Positions 1-9,151 of a stretch of DNA of 64,000 bases are shown piece after piece; the first letter of the stretch is position 1; each line of letters starts with the position of its first letter. The DNA comes from Streptomyces sp. NBC_01276. Lineage in GTDB: Bacteria; Actinomycetota; Actinomycetes; Streptomycetales; Streptomycetaceae. The notes under the pieces were generated by a model that saw nothing but the letters and a program-made list of their open reading frames with translations, ran no database searches and had not been told where the DNA came from. Location of the stretch: the NCBI RefSeq assembly GCF_041435355.1, contig NZ_CP108442.1, forward strand, positions 2,852,001 through 2,916,000. The letters are read 5' to 3'. Position numbers and translations under genes: made by a program.

Positions 1-214
1 GGAAGTCGCCGTCGGCGCGCGGGAAGTAGTGGTCCGTGACCAGCGGGCTGCCGTCGGCGGCCGGCACCCGCAGCCCCGGCTCCCACCCGACGTCGTACCG
101 CTTGGCCGGGAGGCCGCGCCAGGTCGCCCTCATCATCCGCGAGGCCAGCGGCGGCTTACCGGAAGGCATCGCCCAGGTCGTCCTCGGCGCAGGACCGTGC
201 GTGCGTGTTGCCAT
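1..214 (-). CDS. CocE/NonD-type hydrolase, N-terminal fragment
   Basis: This is the first 71 codons of a gene that runs off the left edge. The start is ATG at 214, preceded by GGAGGAGGGG at good spacing. After a basic, polar stretch the fragment reads RYDVGWEPGLRVPAADGSPL then VTDHYFPRADGDF. That is the beta-strand opening of the X-Pro dipeptidyl-peptidase (S15) / CocE-NonD esterase fold, just before the usual LLVRTPYGR block, which lies outside the window. The catalytic Ser-Asp-His residues cannot be seen. It is divergent from the TetR gene at 311, with a palindrome between them, so local repression is likely. The family name is inferred from this N-terminal pattern only. Confidence 0.6.
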   Translation of the reverse strand, partial: MATRTHGPAPRTTWAMPSGKPPLASRMMRATWRGLPAKRYDVGWEPGLRVPAADGSPLVTDHYFPRADGDF

Positions 215-233
215 CGTTCCCCTCCTCCATGTC

Positions 234-246
234 CGTACAGTGTACG
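234..246. promoter_or_regulatory. TetR-type operator palindrome
   Basis: CGTACAGTGTACG is a perfect 6+1+6 palindrome. It lies 19 bp upstream of the hydrolase start and 64 bp upstream of the TetR start. The core resembles the GTGTACGNCGTACAC operators near 31.1 kb, which also sit beside a TetR gene. The likely ligand is the TetR product encoded at 311; that is inference from position. Confidence 0.55.
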
Positions 247-310
247 AGAATACAGGATGCTTGGATGAGGCCCGCAAGGGCCGCCCTGATCAAGGAAGGG
301 AGCATGGACC

Positions 311-1027
311 ATGCCCCGTAGAGGAGGGGCCGATGCCGCAGGCATCGACCCCGAGCAGCTCTGGCTGGGTTCCGACCAGCCCCGCAGGGGGCGCAAGCCC
401 GCCTACAGCAGAGAGACGATCACCGCGGCGGCCGTCGCCCTGGCGGACGCGGAGGGGCTCGAAGCGGTCACCATCCGGAAGGTCGCCGCGCAGGTCGGAG
501 CCGGCGCCATGTCGCTCTACAGCTACGCCCCCGACAAGGAGACGCTGCTGGAGCTGATGGTCGACCACGTCAGCGGCGAACTGCCGGCCGCGCACGCGCC
601 CACCGGCGACTGGCGCGCCGAGCTGAAGGCCATCGCGCACCTCCAGCGCGCCCACATGCTGCGACACCCCTGGCTGCCCGCCGCTCTGGCCACCCACCGC
701 ACCCCCGGCCCCAACACCCTGGCCTTCCTGGAACGCGCGCTCGCCGCCCTGCGGCCCACGGGGCTGGACGGCGCGGCGAAGCTGGAGGTCTTCGCCCAGC
801 TGACCGCGTTCGTGGCCGGGCACGTCGGCCACGAGATCGCGCGGGCCGCGGCCTCGCAGTCCCCCGACCGGGCCGCGGCGGAAGTCCGCTACCTCACCGC
901 CGTCGCGACGGACGGCCGCCACCCGGAACTCGCCGAGGCCCTCGCCGCCCCCGGACGCCCCCTCACGCCCGAAGCCACCTTCGACCGGTTCCTCAACCGC
1001 CTCGTGGACGGGCTCGACACCGGCTGA
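311..1027 (+). CDS. TetR family transcriptional regulator
   Basis: A 238-residue TetR repressor. The HTH is near residues 35-80 (SRETITAAAVALADAEGLEA then VTIRKVAAQVGAGAMSLYSY), in the form with a tyrosine-rich recognition helix that usually goes with a TetR_C_1 ligand domain. The rest is helical and probably forms the ligand-binding and dimer domain. About 20 residues precede the HTH. ATG 311 is used because the ATG at 304 is out of frame and closes after five codons. The gene is divergent from the CocE-like hydrolase, and the 13-bp palindrome at 234-246 is the probable operator for both promoters. The inducer is unknown. A strong hairpin follows the stop. Confidence 0.88.
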   Translation: MPRRGGADAAGIDPEQLWLGSDQPRRGRKPAYSRETITAAAVALADAEGLEAVTIRKVAAQVGAGAMSLYSYAPDKETLLELMVDHVSGELPAAHAPTGDWRAELKAIAHLQRAHMLRHPWLPAALATHRTPGPNTLAFLERALAALRPTGLDGAAKLEVFAQLTAFVAGHVGHEIARAAASQSPDRAAAEVRYLTAVATDGRHPELAEALAAPGRPLTPEATFDRFLNRLVDGLDTG

Positions 1028-1057
1028 TCCCGCGGGGCCGCGGGGCCGCATACGGAA

Positions 1058-1097
1058 ACGGGTCCGGCCCGGGGATCCCTCCCCGGGCCGGACCCGT
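1058..1097. terminator. Bidirectional intrinsic terminator hairpin
   Basis: A perfect 17-bp inverted repeat (left arm 1058-1074, right arm 1081-1097) encloses a 6-nt loop, ATCCCT. It lies between the convergent TetR (ends 1027) and MFS (ends 1149) genes. There is no U-tract, as is usual in Streptomyces. Confidence 0.85.
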
Positions 1098-1148
1098 GTG
1101 GTGTGTGCCGCGTGCCGCGTGCGCACCGCGCGTTCCCGCGCGGGGGAC

Positions 1149-2842
<1,694 letters not shown>

Positions 2843-2858
2843 TCTCGTGGGGAGAGTC

Positions 2859-3449
2859 ATGTCCAGCAGTTCCAGCGGCACCGCTCCGCAGGCCAAGCGC
2901 GGAAACACGCGCCAGCGCATCCAGGACGTCGCGCTGGAACTCTTCGCCGAGCAGGGGTACGAGAAGACCTCCCTGCGGGAGATCGCGGAGCGGCTGGACG
3001 TCACCAAGGCGGCGCTCTACTACCACTTCAAGACCAAGGAAGACATCATCATCAGTGTCTTCGAGGACTCGACGCGGCCGATCGACGAGCTGATCGAGTG
3101 GGCCCAGGGGCAGCCCCGGACGCTGGAGACCAAGCGGGAGGTGCTGCGCCGGTACAGCGAGGCGATGGCGTCGGGCGCACAGCTGTACCGCTTCATGCAG
3201 GAGAACCAGGCGACGATGCGGGAGCTCAGCATCGGCGAGACCGTCAAGAAGCGGCTCTTCACCCTGGTGGAACTGCTGCGCACGGACGAGGGGCCGCTGG
3301 CGGACCAGGTGCGCTGCGTGAGCGCCCTGTTCACCCTGCACGCGGGGATGATGTTCCTCCAGCACGTGGAGGGCGACCCGGAGGAGACCCGCCAGGCCGC
3401 CCTGGAGGTGGCCACCGATCTGATCACCCGCGCCCACCAGGCGCAGTAG
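2859..3449 (+). CDS. TetR repressor of the adjacent exporter
   Basis: A 196-residue TetR protein. The HTH lies at about residues 15-65 (RQRIQDVALELFAEQGYEKT, then SLREIAERLDVTKAALYYHF), an almost consensus AcrR-type DNA-binding domain. The helical C-terminal half should bind the inducer. ATG 2859 is preferred over the upstream in-frame GTG 2847 because GGGGAG sits 4 nt before the ATG. Its last 26 bp overlap the 3' end of the convergent gene 3424-4062. By position it should autoregulate and repress the DHA2 pump; the ligand is unknown. Confidence 0.9.
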   Translation: MSSSSSGTAPQAKRGNTRQRIQDVALELFAEQGYEKTSLREIAERLDVTKAALYYHFKTKEDIIISVFEDSTRPIDELIEWAQGQPRTLETKREVLRRYSEAMASGAQLYRFMQENQATMRELSIGETVKKRLFTLVELLRTDEGPLADQVRCVSALFTLHAGMMFLQHVEGDPEETRQAALEVATDLITRAHQAQ

Positions 3450-4062
3450 CCGTCGCGGGGGCGGTCGGCTCCACGACGGCCGTACCGGCGACCGGCGCGC
3501 CGGGGGCGATGCGGAAGCCGAGGTCGCAGGGCAGGAGCGGGGCGAGGTGGCGGGCCGCGTCGGCGGCGAGGGCGGCCAGCGGCTCCGCGGCGCCGGGCGG
3601 CACCGCCTCGTCCGCCACCCGGCTCTCCCTCCGGTGCACGTTCACCGCGAGCCATCGCTCATCCGCGCCGGCGGGGGCCCGGCATGGCAGGTAGAGACTC
3701 GCCGCATGGTCGTTCGCGTACCCCTCGACCTCCGCCAGCCGGACGGGAGCGTTGCCCCGCACCCGGCTCCGGGCGTCCTCGGGGGTGAGCCAGTGGTAGT
3801 CGCCCCAGAGGGCGCCGCCCCCGGCGGTCATCCGGCACCAGGTACCGCCGTCGGCCCGCACGGGCTCCCGGGACTCCGCGTACCCCTCGCCGCGCGTCCG
3901 CGACGGCAACAACGCGGCGACCTCCCTCCCCGTCAGGACGCCCCCACAGGTCCGGACGGGCACCCGCACGGAGTCCGGGAGCGACACCCACCAGAGCGCG
4001 GACCCCATCAGCACGACGGCGAAGACCGCGCCGGCCAGGTTCCGTCTGACATCCACCACCAT
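3424..4062 (-). CDS. Membrane-anchored hypothetical protein
   Basis: A 212-residue protein with one N-terminal hydrophobic helix (about residues 9-28, AGAVFAVVLMGSALWWVSL) and then a soluble, probably extracytoplasmic domain. That domain has four widely spaced cysteines that could pair. ATG 4062 is chosen because AGGA lies 8 nt upstream; GTG 4095 would add 11 residues. It runs tail-to-tail into the TetR gene, overlapping by 26 bp. I do not recognise a family. Weakly conserved-looking blocks are the WCRM stretch near residue 76 and the C-terminal LLPCDLGFR. No catalytic motif is visible. Confidence 0.75.
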   Translation of the reverse strand: MVVDVRRNLAGAVFAVVLMGSALWWVSLPDSVRVPVRTCGGVLTGREVAALLPSRTRGEGYAESREPVRADGGTWCRMTAGGGALWGDYHWLTPEDARSRVRGNAPVRLAEVEGYANDHAASLYLPCRAPAGADERWLAVNVHRRESRVADEAVPPGAAEPLAALAADAARHLAPLLPCDLGFRIAPGAPVAGTAVVEPTAPATATAPGGRG

Positions 4063-4150
4063 GCCCGCATCCTGACCGCCCGGACGGGCACTCACGCCCG
4101 AACAGCCGTTCTGTCAGGGGATGTTCACCCGGCAGAGGCCTGCGGACCGC

Positions 4151-4618
4151 TCACCACTTGAGCAGCACTCCGCGCCAGGTCCACCCGGCGGCGAGGACGG
4201 CGTCCCGCAGGGGGTCCTTCATGTCCCGCGAGTCGAACCGGAACGTCTCGACCAGGTGTCGGCGGCCATCGGGGCCCTTCTCGAACTGCCACTTCCTGGC
4301 GACCATGACTCCGCCCCCGCGGCCGTACTGCCGCCCGGAGTACTCGTGCGATATCTTCCCCCACTGCTCTTCGAGCGCCCGCACCTCACGGGTCGCCGGG
4401 ACCAGCCGCATCCGGATCTTGACGGTCAGGTCCAGCCGCGGAACGTGCCGGTCCGCCACTAGGTCGGCCTTCTCCTTGGGAAAGCCGTGGCGCACCTGGA
4501 ACACCGCGTCGGGCCCGTTGAGCGCGAGCAGCGCTTCCCGCACCTCCATGGTCGGCAGGGGCCTGACCCCGGCGGCGGGATGCTTCGTACCGGTCCACCT
4601 GTCCCAAAGACGCCCCAT
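4151..4618 (-). CDS. Hypothetical protein, 155 residues
   Basis: A soluble protein of 155 residues with no signal peptide or membrane helix, rich in charged and aromatic residues. The middle (VKIRMRLVPATREVRALEEQ) and the end (FRFDSRDMKDPLRDAVLAAG then WTWRGVLLKW) look like a compact alpha/beta fold. I recognise no domain. Codon use matches its neighbours, so it is probably expressed. ATG 4618 lies 2 nt after the stop of a 30-codon reading frame (4621-4713) and could be translationally coupled to it. Confidence 0.65.
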   Translation of the reverse strand: MGRLWDRWTGTKHPAAGVRPLPTMEVREALLALNGPDAVFQVRHGFPKEKADLVADRHVPRLDLTVKIRMRLVPATREVRALEEQWGKISHEYSGRQYGRGGGVMVARKWQFEKGPDGRRHLVETFRFDSRDMKDPLRDAVLAAGWTWRGVLLKW

Positions 4619-4620
4619 CG

Positions 4621-4713
4621 TCAGACCCCCGCTCCGCTGTTCGGGCGCACCGTGCGCACGAAGTCCTGGAAGTCAACCAGGACGTCCCTGTACTGCGCCG
4701 CAGGGGAGGTCAC
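4621..4713 (-). CDS. Possible 30-residue small protein
   Basis: GTG 4713 opens a 30-codon frame, TSPAAQYRDVLVDFQDFVRT then VRPNSGAGV, ending in TGA 2 nt before the ATG of the 155-residue gene. GGGGGG lies 8-9 nt upstream. The middle could form an amphipathic helix. It may be a leader peptide or the eroded end of a larger gene; codon bias over 30 codons is weak evidence. Confidence 0.3.
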   Translation of the reverse strand: MTSPAAQYRDVLVDFQDFVRTVRPNSGAGV

Positions 4714-4756
4714 CTGGTCCGCCCCCCTGCATGCGGACGCGCCCGATCAAAGAAGT

Positions 4757-5254
4757 TCATCGGGCCGGGAGATACCCAACGGCGCCGTCCCGGGGCAGGC
4801 TCGCCCAGGTCCGCGTACCGCCTCCGGGCTCCCGGGACTCCCCGAACCCCCACGCCCCGCCGCAGTCCCGCACGACGGCCGCCATCACCCGCAGCCCCGC
4901 CCGCCGCCGGGCCTCACAGTGGGCGGCCAGGCGGGGGTGGGCGTGGGGGGCGTGGGCGTCGTAGACGCTGAGCCGCAGTGCGTCGTCGCGGTACCGGACG
5001 GAGAGGTAGAGGCTCCGGCCGGGCTCCAAGTCCCAGGTGGCGGCGATCAGCTCCCCGGCGACCTGCACGGCGGCGGGGGCGAGGGCGTCGAGCCGGTAGG
5101 CGTGCAGCACGGACCGTACGGCGCCGCGCGCGATCTGGCCGCTGTACGGGGCTGCGGGCACGGTGAGGCTGCACGCGAGCCCGTCGGGCGCGGGCGGCTC
5201 GCACGGACCCTCGGCGGGCCGGGGCGGCGGGCAGGACGAAAGGGGGCTGGGCAT
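4757..5254 (-). CDS. ATP-binding protein of the anti-sigma/HATPase_c_2 type
   Basis: A 165-residue protein resembling the small single-domain histidine-kinase-like ATPases abundant in Streptomyces. An N-terminal strand-helix precedes HAYRLDALAPAAVQVAGELI, which is the N-box helix with its usual NAV-type asparagine replaced. It continues through LYLSVRYRDDALRLSVYDAH (G1-like strand) to a C-terminal GGGTRTWASL G2/strand. The ATP-binding glycines look degenerate compared with true kinases. ATG 5254 has AGGGAG 6 nt upstream; the longer reading frame from 5374 lacks this. It is divergent from the XRE regulator. Small ATPases of this type commonly neighbour XRE/DUF397 pairs in Streptomyces, which suggests a partner-switch role. 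Confidence 0.7.
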   Translation of the reverse strand: MPSPLSSCPPPRPAEGPCEPPAPDGLACSLTVPAAPYSGQIARGAVRSVLHAYRLDALAPAAVQVAGELIAATWDLEPGRSLYLSVRYRDDALRLSVYDAHAPHAHPRLAAHCEARRRAGLRVMAAVVRDCGGAWGFGESREPGGGTRTWASLPRDGAVGYLPAR

Positions 5255-5393
5255 GACGGACTCCCTGAAGTCGGCTTGGACGAAGGCGAGTTCGACGCGC
5301 ACGGATGGCCGACGCGGAACGGGGAGCGTGGCTCGTCGCCGAGGCCCGAGGCATGCTGCGGCGATGCACTTCAACTCCCCTGCGTGGGCGGTG

Positions 5394-5451
5394 CGTTACC
5401 TAACGTAGCGTGAATAGGGGTCTATTGACCACCTCATTGAGGAAGTATGGC
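5394..5451 (+). promoter_or_regulatory. Promoter and small palindromes upstream of the XRE gene
   Basis: TTGACC (5425-5430) and TATGGC (5446-5451) make a -35/-10 pair with a 15-nt spacer. The -10 ends 5 nt before ATG 5457, so the XRE transcript may be leaderless. CCTCATTGAGG (5432-5442), a perfect palindrome inside the spacer, is a candidate autoregulatory site. CGTTACCTAACG (5394-5405) is a second palindrome nearer the divergent ATPase gene. Confidence 0.4.
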
Positions 5452-5456
5452 CACGC

Positions 5457-6344
5457 ATGGATTCGAGCACCGCGACACGGCAGACTGCGTCCATGCCGCC
5501 ACGCACCGCACCGACCGAACGGCAGAAACGACTGGGCGCCGAGCTGCGCCGCATGAGGGTCGCCGCAGACGTATCTGCTGAATCGGCGGCCGGACTTCTG
5601 GGAGTCGACCGGTCGAAGGTCTCCGCCATCGAGCAGGGCATCCGAGCCATCAGCGAGGAGCGGCTGCGCTCCCTGGCGTGTCACTGCGAGTGCGCCGACG
5701 AGGAGTACATCGAGGCGCTCGTCGCCATGACGCAACCTCGGCGCCGCGGCTGGTGGGAGCGCTATCGCGGCTCACTGTCGGCTCCGATACTGGACATTGC
5801 CGAGCTGGAGGCACACGCCACACGCATGAGGTGCGCCCACTCGGTGCACATTCCCGGACTGCTCCAGACCAGCGACCACGCGTTGGCCCTCTTCCGCCTC
5901 GTCGTACCCGCCCTCCCCGAAAAGGAGGTCGCCCTTCGGCTCGCCCACCGGCTGGAGCGCCAGCAGGTGCTGGAAGGCGATGCCGCGCCCGCGTACGTCA
6001 CGGTCATCCACGAGGCGGCGCTGCGGATGCAGTTCGGCGGACCGAAGGTGGCGCGGGCACAGCTGGAGCAGCTCAACCTCTCAGCCGAGAAGGACAACAT
6101 CACCTTGCGCGTCCTGACCTTCAAGGCCGGGGGATTCCCGGGCGCCGGGCAGACCGTCAACTACCTGGAGGGACCCGTACCGCGCCTCGACACCGCACAG
6201 GTGGACAGCACGCACGGGCCGGACTTCCTGCATACCGAAGCCCAACTAGCCAAATACCGAGCCCAGCTGGACTGGATGGAGAGCCTCAGCCTCTCCCCCG
6301 AGGCGTCTCGGGACTTCATCCACAGCCTGGCCCGCCAACTCTGA
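5457..6344 (+). CDS. XRE family regulator with DUF5753 domain
   Basis: A 295-residue regulator of the type found in dozens of copies per Streptomyces genome. The N-terminal XRE helix-turn-helix (about residues 20-75) reads LGAELRRMRVAADVSAESAA then GLLGVDRSKVSAIEQG. The C-terminal DUF5753 domain begins with RYRGSLSAPILDIAELEAHA, contains HSVHIPGLLQTSDHALALF and ends near residue 285. ATG 5457 fits a possible leaderless promoter; ATG 5493 is an alternative. The stop is 11 nt before a DUF397-type partner gene. Homologous pairs act in development and antibiotic control, with the small partner as antagonist; that role here is inferred. Confidence 0.92.
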   Translation: MDSSTATRQTASMPPRTAPTERQKRLGAELRRMRVAADVSAESAAGLLGVDRSKVSAIEQGIRAISEERLRSLACHCECADEEYIEALVAMTQPRRRGWWERYRGSLSAPILDIAELEAHATRMRCAHSVHIPGLLQTSDHALALFRLVVPALPEKEVALRLAHRLERQQVLEGDAAPAYVTVIHEAALRMQFGGPKVARAQLEQLNLSAEKDNITLRVLTFKAGGFPGAGQTVNYLEGPVPRLDTAQVDSTHGPDFLHTEAQLAKYRAQLDWMESLSLSPEASRDFIHSLARQL

Positions 6345-6355
6345 GAGGACGGCCG

Positions 6356-6553
6356 ATGGCCGACATCACCTGGGAAGACGCCTTCTGCGGCGAAGGAGCG
6401 AGCTGCTACCGGATCGGGGTCGACGGGGACGGGAACAGCTACATCGCCGTCGCGGGAGCGGAGGCGGCCTACCTCACCGACTCGACGGAATCGCTGCGCC
6501 AGCTGATCCGCGACATCAAGGCCGGGAAGGCGGACCATCTGCTGGAGGGGTGA
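6356..6553 (+). CDS. DUF397-type small partner of the XRE regulator
   Basis: A 65-residue acidic protein with ATG 6356 and GAGAGGAC upstream. It reads ITWEDAFCGEGASCYRIGVD near the start and TDSTESLRQLIRDIKAGK near the end, which follows the DUF397 layout (aromatic start, Gly/Cys-rich turn, terminal helix). It lacks the usual RDSK strand, so it is a divergent member. Being 11 nt downstream of the DUF5753 regulator, it is almost certainly co-transcribed. Proteins of this family are thought to bind and antagonise the XRE partner. Confidence 0.78.
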   Translation: MADITWEDAFCGEGASCYRIGVDGDGNSYIAVAGAEAAYLTDSTESLRQLIRDIKAGKADHLLEG

Positions 6554-6569
6554 CCTCCGGGCCTCCGGA

Positions 6570-7394
6570 TCAGCCCGCCCCGGCGGCGAGGAAGGCGGTC
6601 AGGCCGTCCACGTAGAGGTCGGGGTGGGAGACGTGCGGGACGTGGCCCGCGCCCTCCAGCACCCTGACCCGCGCCTGCGGCAGCGCGGCGGCGAGCCGGT
6701 CGGTGATCACCGGGAACCAGGGCGGGCTCTCGGTGCCCCGGGTCAGCAGCACGGGACCGGTGTAGCGGGAGAGGCGGGTGAGGTCCAGGTCGGCCCAGGC
6801 CGGGTCGGCCTGCTCGTCCGCGAAGGTGGGCGCGTTGGCCACGTACGTCTCGCGCAGCGGCTCCGGCAGCCGGTCCCACGCCCCCGGGCCGAAGGCGACC
6901 TCCTCCACGAAGCGGCGGGCCCCCGCCCGGTCGCGGCCCGCGCGCAGCTCGGTGAGGACCCCCTCGATCCGGAGCCGGGTGGCTTCCATCAGCGGCCGGA
7001 GGGCAGGGTCGTCGGCGACGACGCCGAGGAGCGGGGGCTCGTGGGCGGTGACGCTGCGGAAGAGCTCCGGGCGGCGGGCGGCGAGGCCGAGGGCGGTGGA
7101 GGCGCCGAAGGAGTTCCCGGCCACGTGCGCCGGAGCGAGGCCGAGGGCCTCGATGAGGGCGGCCAGGTCCTCCTCGTCCTCCACCCGGCTGCCCGGCCCC
7201 GGCGGGCGCTCGCTGCGGCTGTGGCCCCGGCGGTCGTAGGCCACGACGCGCAGCGGCGCGCGCTCCGCGAGGCGGGGCACGACGGCCCGCCAGCCGTCGT
7301 GGTCGCTCCAGGAGCCGTGGACCAGGACGAGGGGCTCCCCGTCCCCGGTGGCCTCGTGGAAGAGGGTGGTGCCGTTCACGCGGACCTGTGCCAT
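6570..7394 (-). CDS. Alpha/beta hydrolase
   Basis: A 274-residue soluble hydrolase. The oxyanion-hole strand reads LVLVHGSWSDHDGW near residues 22-35. The nucleophile elbow is GNSFGAS (Ser near residue 95). The catalytic His is in GAGHVPHVS near the C-terminus, and the acid is probably in the preceding LLTRGTESP strand region, where it is less clear. The helical cap lies between. ATG 7394 is used; GTG 7412 is in frame but has no better ribosome site. It is 27 nt downstream of the DUF1348 gene on the same strand, so the two form an operon controlled from the double palindrome at 7871-7910. The substrate is unknown; small esters or lactones would fit the size. Confidence 0.88.
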   Translation of the reverse strand: MAQVRVNGTTLFHEATGDGEPLVLVHGSWSDHDGWRAVVPRLAERAPLRVVAYDRRGHSRSERPPGPGSRVEDEEDLAALIEALGLAPAHVAGNSFGASTALGLAARRPELFRSVTAHEPPLLGVVADDPALRPLMEATRLRIEGVLTELRAGRDRAGARRFVEEVAFGPGAWDRLPEPLRETYVANAPTFADEQADPAWADLDLTRLSRYTGPVLLTRGTESPPWFPVITDRLAAALPQARVRVLEGAGHVPHVSHPDLYVDGLTAFLAAGAG

Positions 7395-7421
7395 GACTCC
7401 ACAGAACCGCACCCGGCGGGA

Positions 7422-7847
7422 TCAGGCGAGCCGGCGCTCGGCGGCGGTGATCGGGACGTCGTTGATGCTGGCCTCGCGGCGGCGCATCAGGCCGTCGGGG
7501 TCGAACTCCCACTGCTCGTTGCCGTGGCTGCGCCACCACTGGCCGGCGGTGTCGTGCCACTCGTACTCGAAGCGGACCGAGATGCGGTTTCCGGTGTACG
7601 CCCACAGCTCCTTGCGGAGCCGGTAGTCCAGCTCCCGCTGCCACTTGTCGGCGAGGAAGGCGCGGATCTCGGCCCGGCCGGTGAGGAAGCGGTCGCGGTT
7701 GCGCCAGACGGAATCCTCCGTGTAGGCGAGGGCGACGCGTTCGGGATCGCGGCTGTTCCAGGCGTCCTCGGCGGCCTGGACCTTGGCGTGGGCGGTTTCC
7801 TCGGTGAAGGGCGGAACGGGCGGGCGGGCGGCAGTGGTTCCGGACAT
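7422..7847 (-). CDS. DUF1348 / SnoaL-like NTF2-fold protein
   Basis: A 141-residue protein of the NTF2-like fold. It has the DUF1348 pattern of helix [20 protein letters not shown], then [20 protein letters not shown], ending with [20 protein letters not shown]. Proteins of this family are about 150 residues long and often neighbour oxidoreductases or hydrolases. The enzymatic role is unproven. It is the first gene of an operon with the alpha/beta hydrolase. The start ATG 7847 lies only 24 bp from the nearer operator palindrome, so repression by the divergent TetR is very likely. Confidence 0.88.
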   Translation of the reverse strand: MSGTTAARPPVPPFTEETAHAKVQAAEDAWNSRDPERVALAYTEDSVWRNRDRFLTGRAEIRAFLADKWQRELDYRLRKELWAYTGNRISVRFEYEWHDTAGQWWRSHGNEQWEFDPDGLMRRREASINDVPITAAERRLA

Positions 7848-7870
7848 GCGGAAGTCCCCTCTCGGTCGTG

Positions 7871-7910
7871 GAGAACGATCGTTCTCAAGCCTAGGAGAAC
7901 GATCGTTCTC
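7871..7910. promoter_or_regulatory. Two tandem perfect 16-bp operators
   Basis: GAGAACGATCGTTCTC occurs at 7871-7886 and again, identical, at 7895-7910. The centres are 24 bp apart, a little over two helical turns. The pair fills most of the gap between the DUF1348 and TetR genes. The sequence is a perfect palindrome of the AGAACGATCGTTCT class seen for TetR repressors. The TetR gene at 7942 is the obvious source of the binding protein. Confidence 0.88.
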
Positions 7911-7941
7911 TCCGCAAGGCCGTTTGGGCTACGCTGCCCCC

Positions 7942-8472
7942 ATGGACGAGGAAGAGGCCCGCACCCGGCTGCTGGACGCGGCGGAGGAGCTGTTCTACGC
8001 GCACGGCATCCAGGCCGTCGGCATGGACCGCATCCGCGCGGGCTCGGGGGTGCCGCTCAAGCGGCTGTACCGGATCTTCCCGGCGAAGGAAGCCCTGGTC
8101 ACGGCCTATCTGGAGCGGCGCGACCGGCGCTGGACGGGGAGCCTGCGGGAGGCGGTCAAGGGGGCCCCGGAACCGCTCGGCGCGGTCTTCGACTGGCTGG
8201 AGCGGTGGTTCTCGGAGCCGGGCTTCCGGGGCTGTGCCTTCCTGAACGCGTACGGGGAGCTGGGCGACGGCGGGCCGCCCGGGATGCTGGACGCCGTACG
8301 CCGCCACAAGGCGGACCTGCGCGCGCTGCTCGCGGAACTCGTCCCGGACTCCCCCGCCACGGCCGACGACCTGCTGATCCTGATCGAGGGCGCGATCACG
8401 GTGGCCGCCCTCTCCCCGGGCCCGGAGCCGGCGCGCAGGGCGCGCGCGATGGCGGAACGCCTGACGGGCTGA
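7942..8472 (+). CDS. TetR family repressor
   Basis: A compact 176-residue TetR protein. The HTH is at residues 5-55 (RLLDAAEELFYAHGIQAVGM then DRIRAGSGVPLKRLYRIFPA), and the arginine-rich recognition helix is of the type that reads AACGnnCGTT half-sites. The domain after it has LERWFSEPGFRGCAFLNAYG, a motif common in the YjdC/TetR_C_33 group. ATG 7942 follows the second operator by 31 bp, and no closer ribosome site is evident. It is expected to repress itself and the divergent DUF1348/hydrolase operon. Its 3' end runs into an 8-bp tandem repeat. Confidence 0.9.
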   Translation: MDEEEARTRLLDAAEELFYAHGIQAVGMDRIRAGSGVPLKRLYRIFPAKEALVTAYLERRDRRWTGSLREAVKGAPEPLGAVFDWLERWFSEPGFRGCAFLNAYGELGDGGPPGMLDAVRRHKADLRALLAELVPDSPATADDLLILIEGAITVAALSPGPEPARRARAMAERLTG

Positions 8473-8517
8473 CGGGTTGACCGGCCGACCGGCCGACCGG
8501 CCGACCGCCTAACCGCC
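8462..8517. repeat. Degenerate 8-bp tandem repeat across two stop codons
   Basis: Seven consecutive octamers fit TGACCGGC with one to three changes each: tgacgggc, tgacgggt, tgaccggc, cgaccggc, cgaccggc, cgaccgcc, taaccgcc. The array starts in the last codons of the TetR gene, contains its TGA stop (8470-8472), and ends over the TAG stop of the convergent OmpA-like gene. Confidence 0.8.
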
Positions 8518-9147
8518 GGTGCTGCGGGGGAAGGTGATCTCGACGCGGCGGTTCTTCTTGCGGCCTTCCTCGGTGCTGTTGTCGGCGATCGGGTAGTCCT
8601 CGCTGTAGCCGCGGACGTCGTAGGTGACCCCGGGGGCGGTGACGGTCTTGGCCAGCTCCGCCTGCACGGCGTCGGCGCGCTGCTTGCTGAGCTCCTTGCC
8701 GTGCTCGTAACTGCCCTGGTCGTCGGTGAAGCCGAAGACGCGGACGCGGGTGGCCTTCTGGGTGTTGATCTCGTTGGCGATGGCCTGGATGCGGGCGGCG
8801 GCCTGGGCGTTGAAGACGGCGCTGTTCTCGGGAAAGAGGACCTCGGACTGCAGGGCCATCATCACGGTCTGATTGGTCTCCTGCCGCCGCTGCTCCCCGC
8901 CGAGGTCCTCGACGACCTCGGCGATGTCGAGCACCTTGGCGGGGGCGAGGGTCCCGCCCTGGGGGATCTTCAACCCCGGGGAGGCGGAGTCGATCGGCAC
9001 GGGCGCGGAAGCGGACGGCTCGGTGCCGGGCGGCGCGGACGGCTTCACGTCGTCTGCGTGGGCGGCGGTGGCGCCGATCAGGTGGGCCCCGGCGATGATC
9101 AGGGCCGAAACGGCTGTGGCGGCGGCTGCGCGGTGGCGTGTGGTCAT
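8509..9147 (-). CDS. OmpA-domain secreted protein, last gene of the Tad locus
   Basis: A 212-residue exported protein with a signal peptide to about residue 31 (ATAAHA). A Pro/Ser-rich linker follows, then an OmpA/MotB peptidoglycan-binding domain (about residues 100-210). Diagnostic residues are visible: FGFTDDQGSYEHGKELSKQR, with the Asp that contacts diaminopimelate, and KKNRRVEITF with the paired Arg. In Gram-positive cells such a domain would hold the protein to the wall. It lies 4 nt downstream of a lipoprotein gene at the end of the Tad cluster, so a wall anchor or stator for the pilus is plausible. That role is inferred. Confidence 0.88.
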   Translation of the reverse strand: MTTRHRAAAATAVSALIIAGAHLIGATAAHADDVKPSAPPGTEPSASAPVPIDSASPGLKIPQGGTLAPAKVLDIAEVVEDLGGEQRRQETNQTVMMALQSEVLFPENSAVFNAQAAARIQAIANEINTQKATRVRVFGFTDDQGSYEHGKELSKQRADAVQAELAKTVTAPGVTYDVRGYSEDYPIADNSTEEGRKKNRRVEITFPRSTGG

Positions 9148-9151
9148 GGGG

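Noticed and set aside
36..557. 173-codon plus-strand frame overlapping the first TetR gene
   Set aside because: It overlaps both the CocE-like start and the TetR HTH in other frames and has no protein-like pattern.
4386..4676. 96-codon minus-strand frame inside the 155-residue orphan gene
   Set aside because: It starts at TTG without a ribosome site, is Arg/Gly-rich, and the other frame has better codon bias and a normal start.
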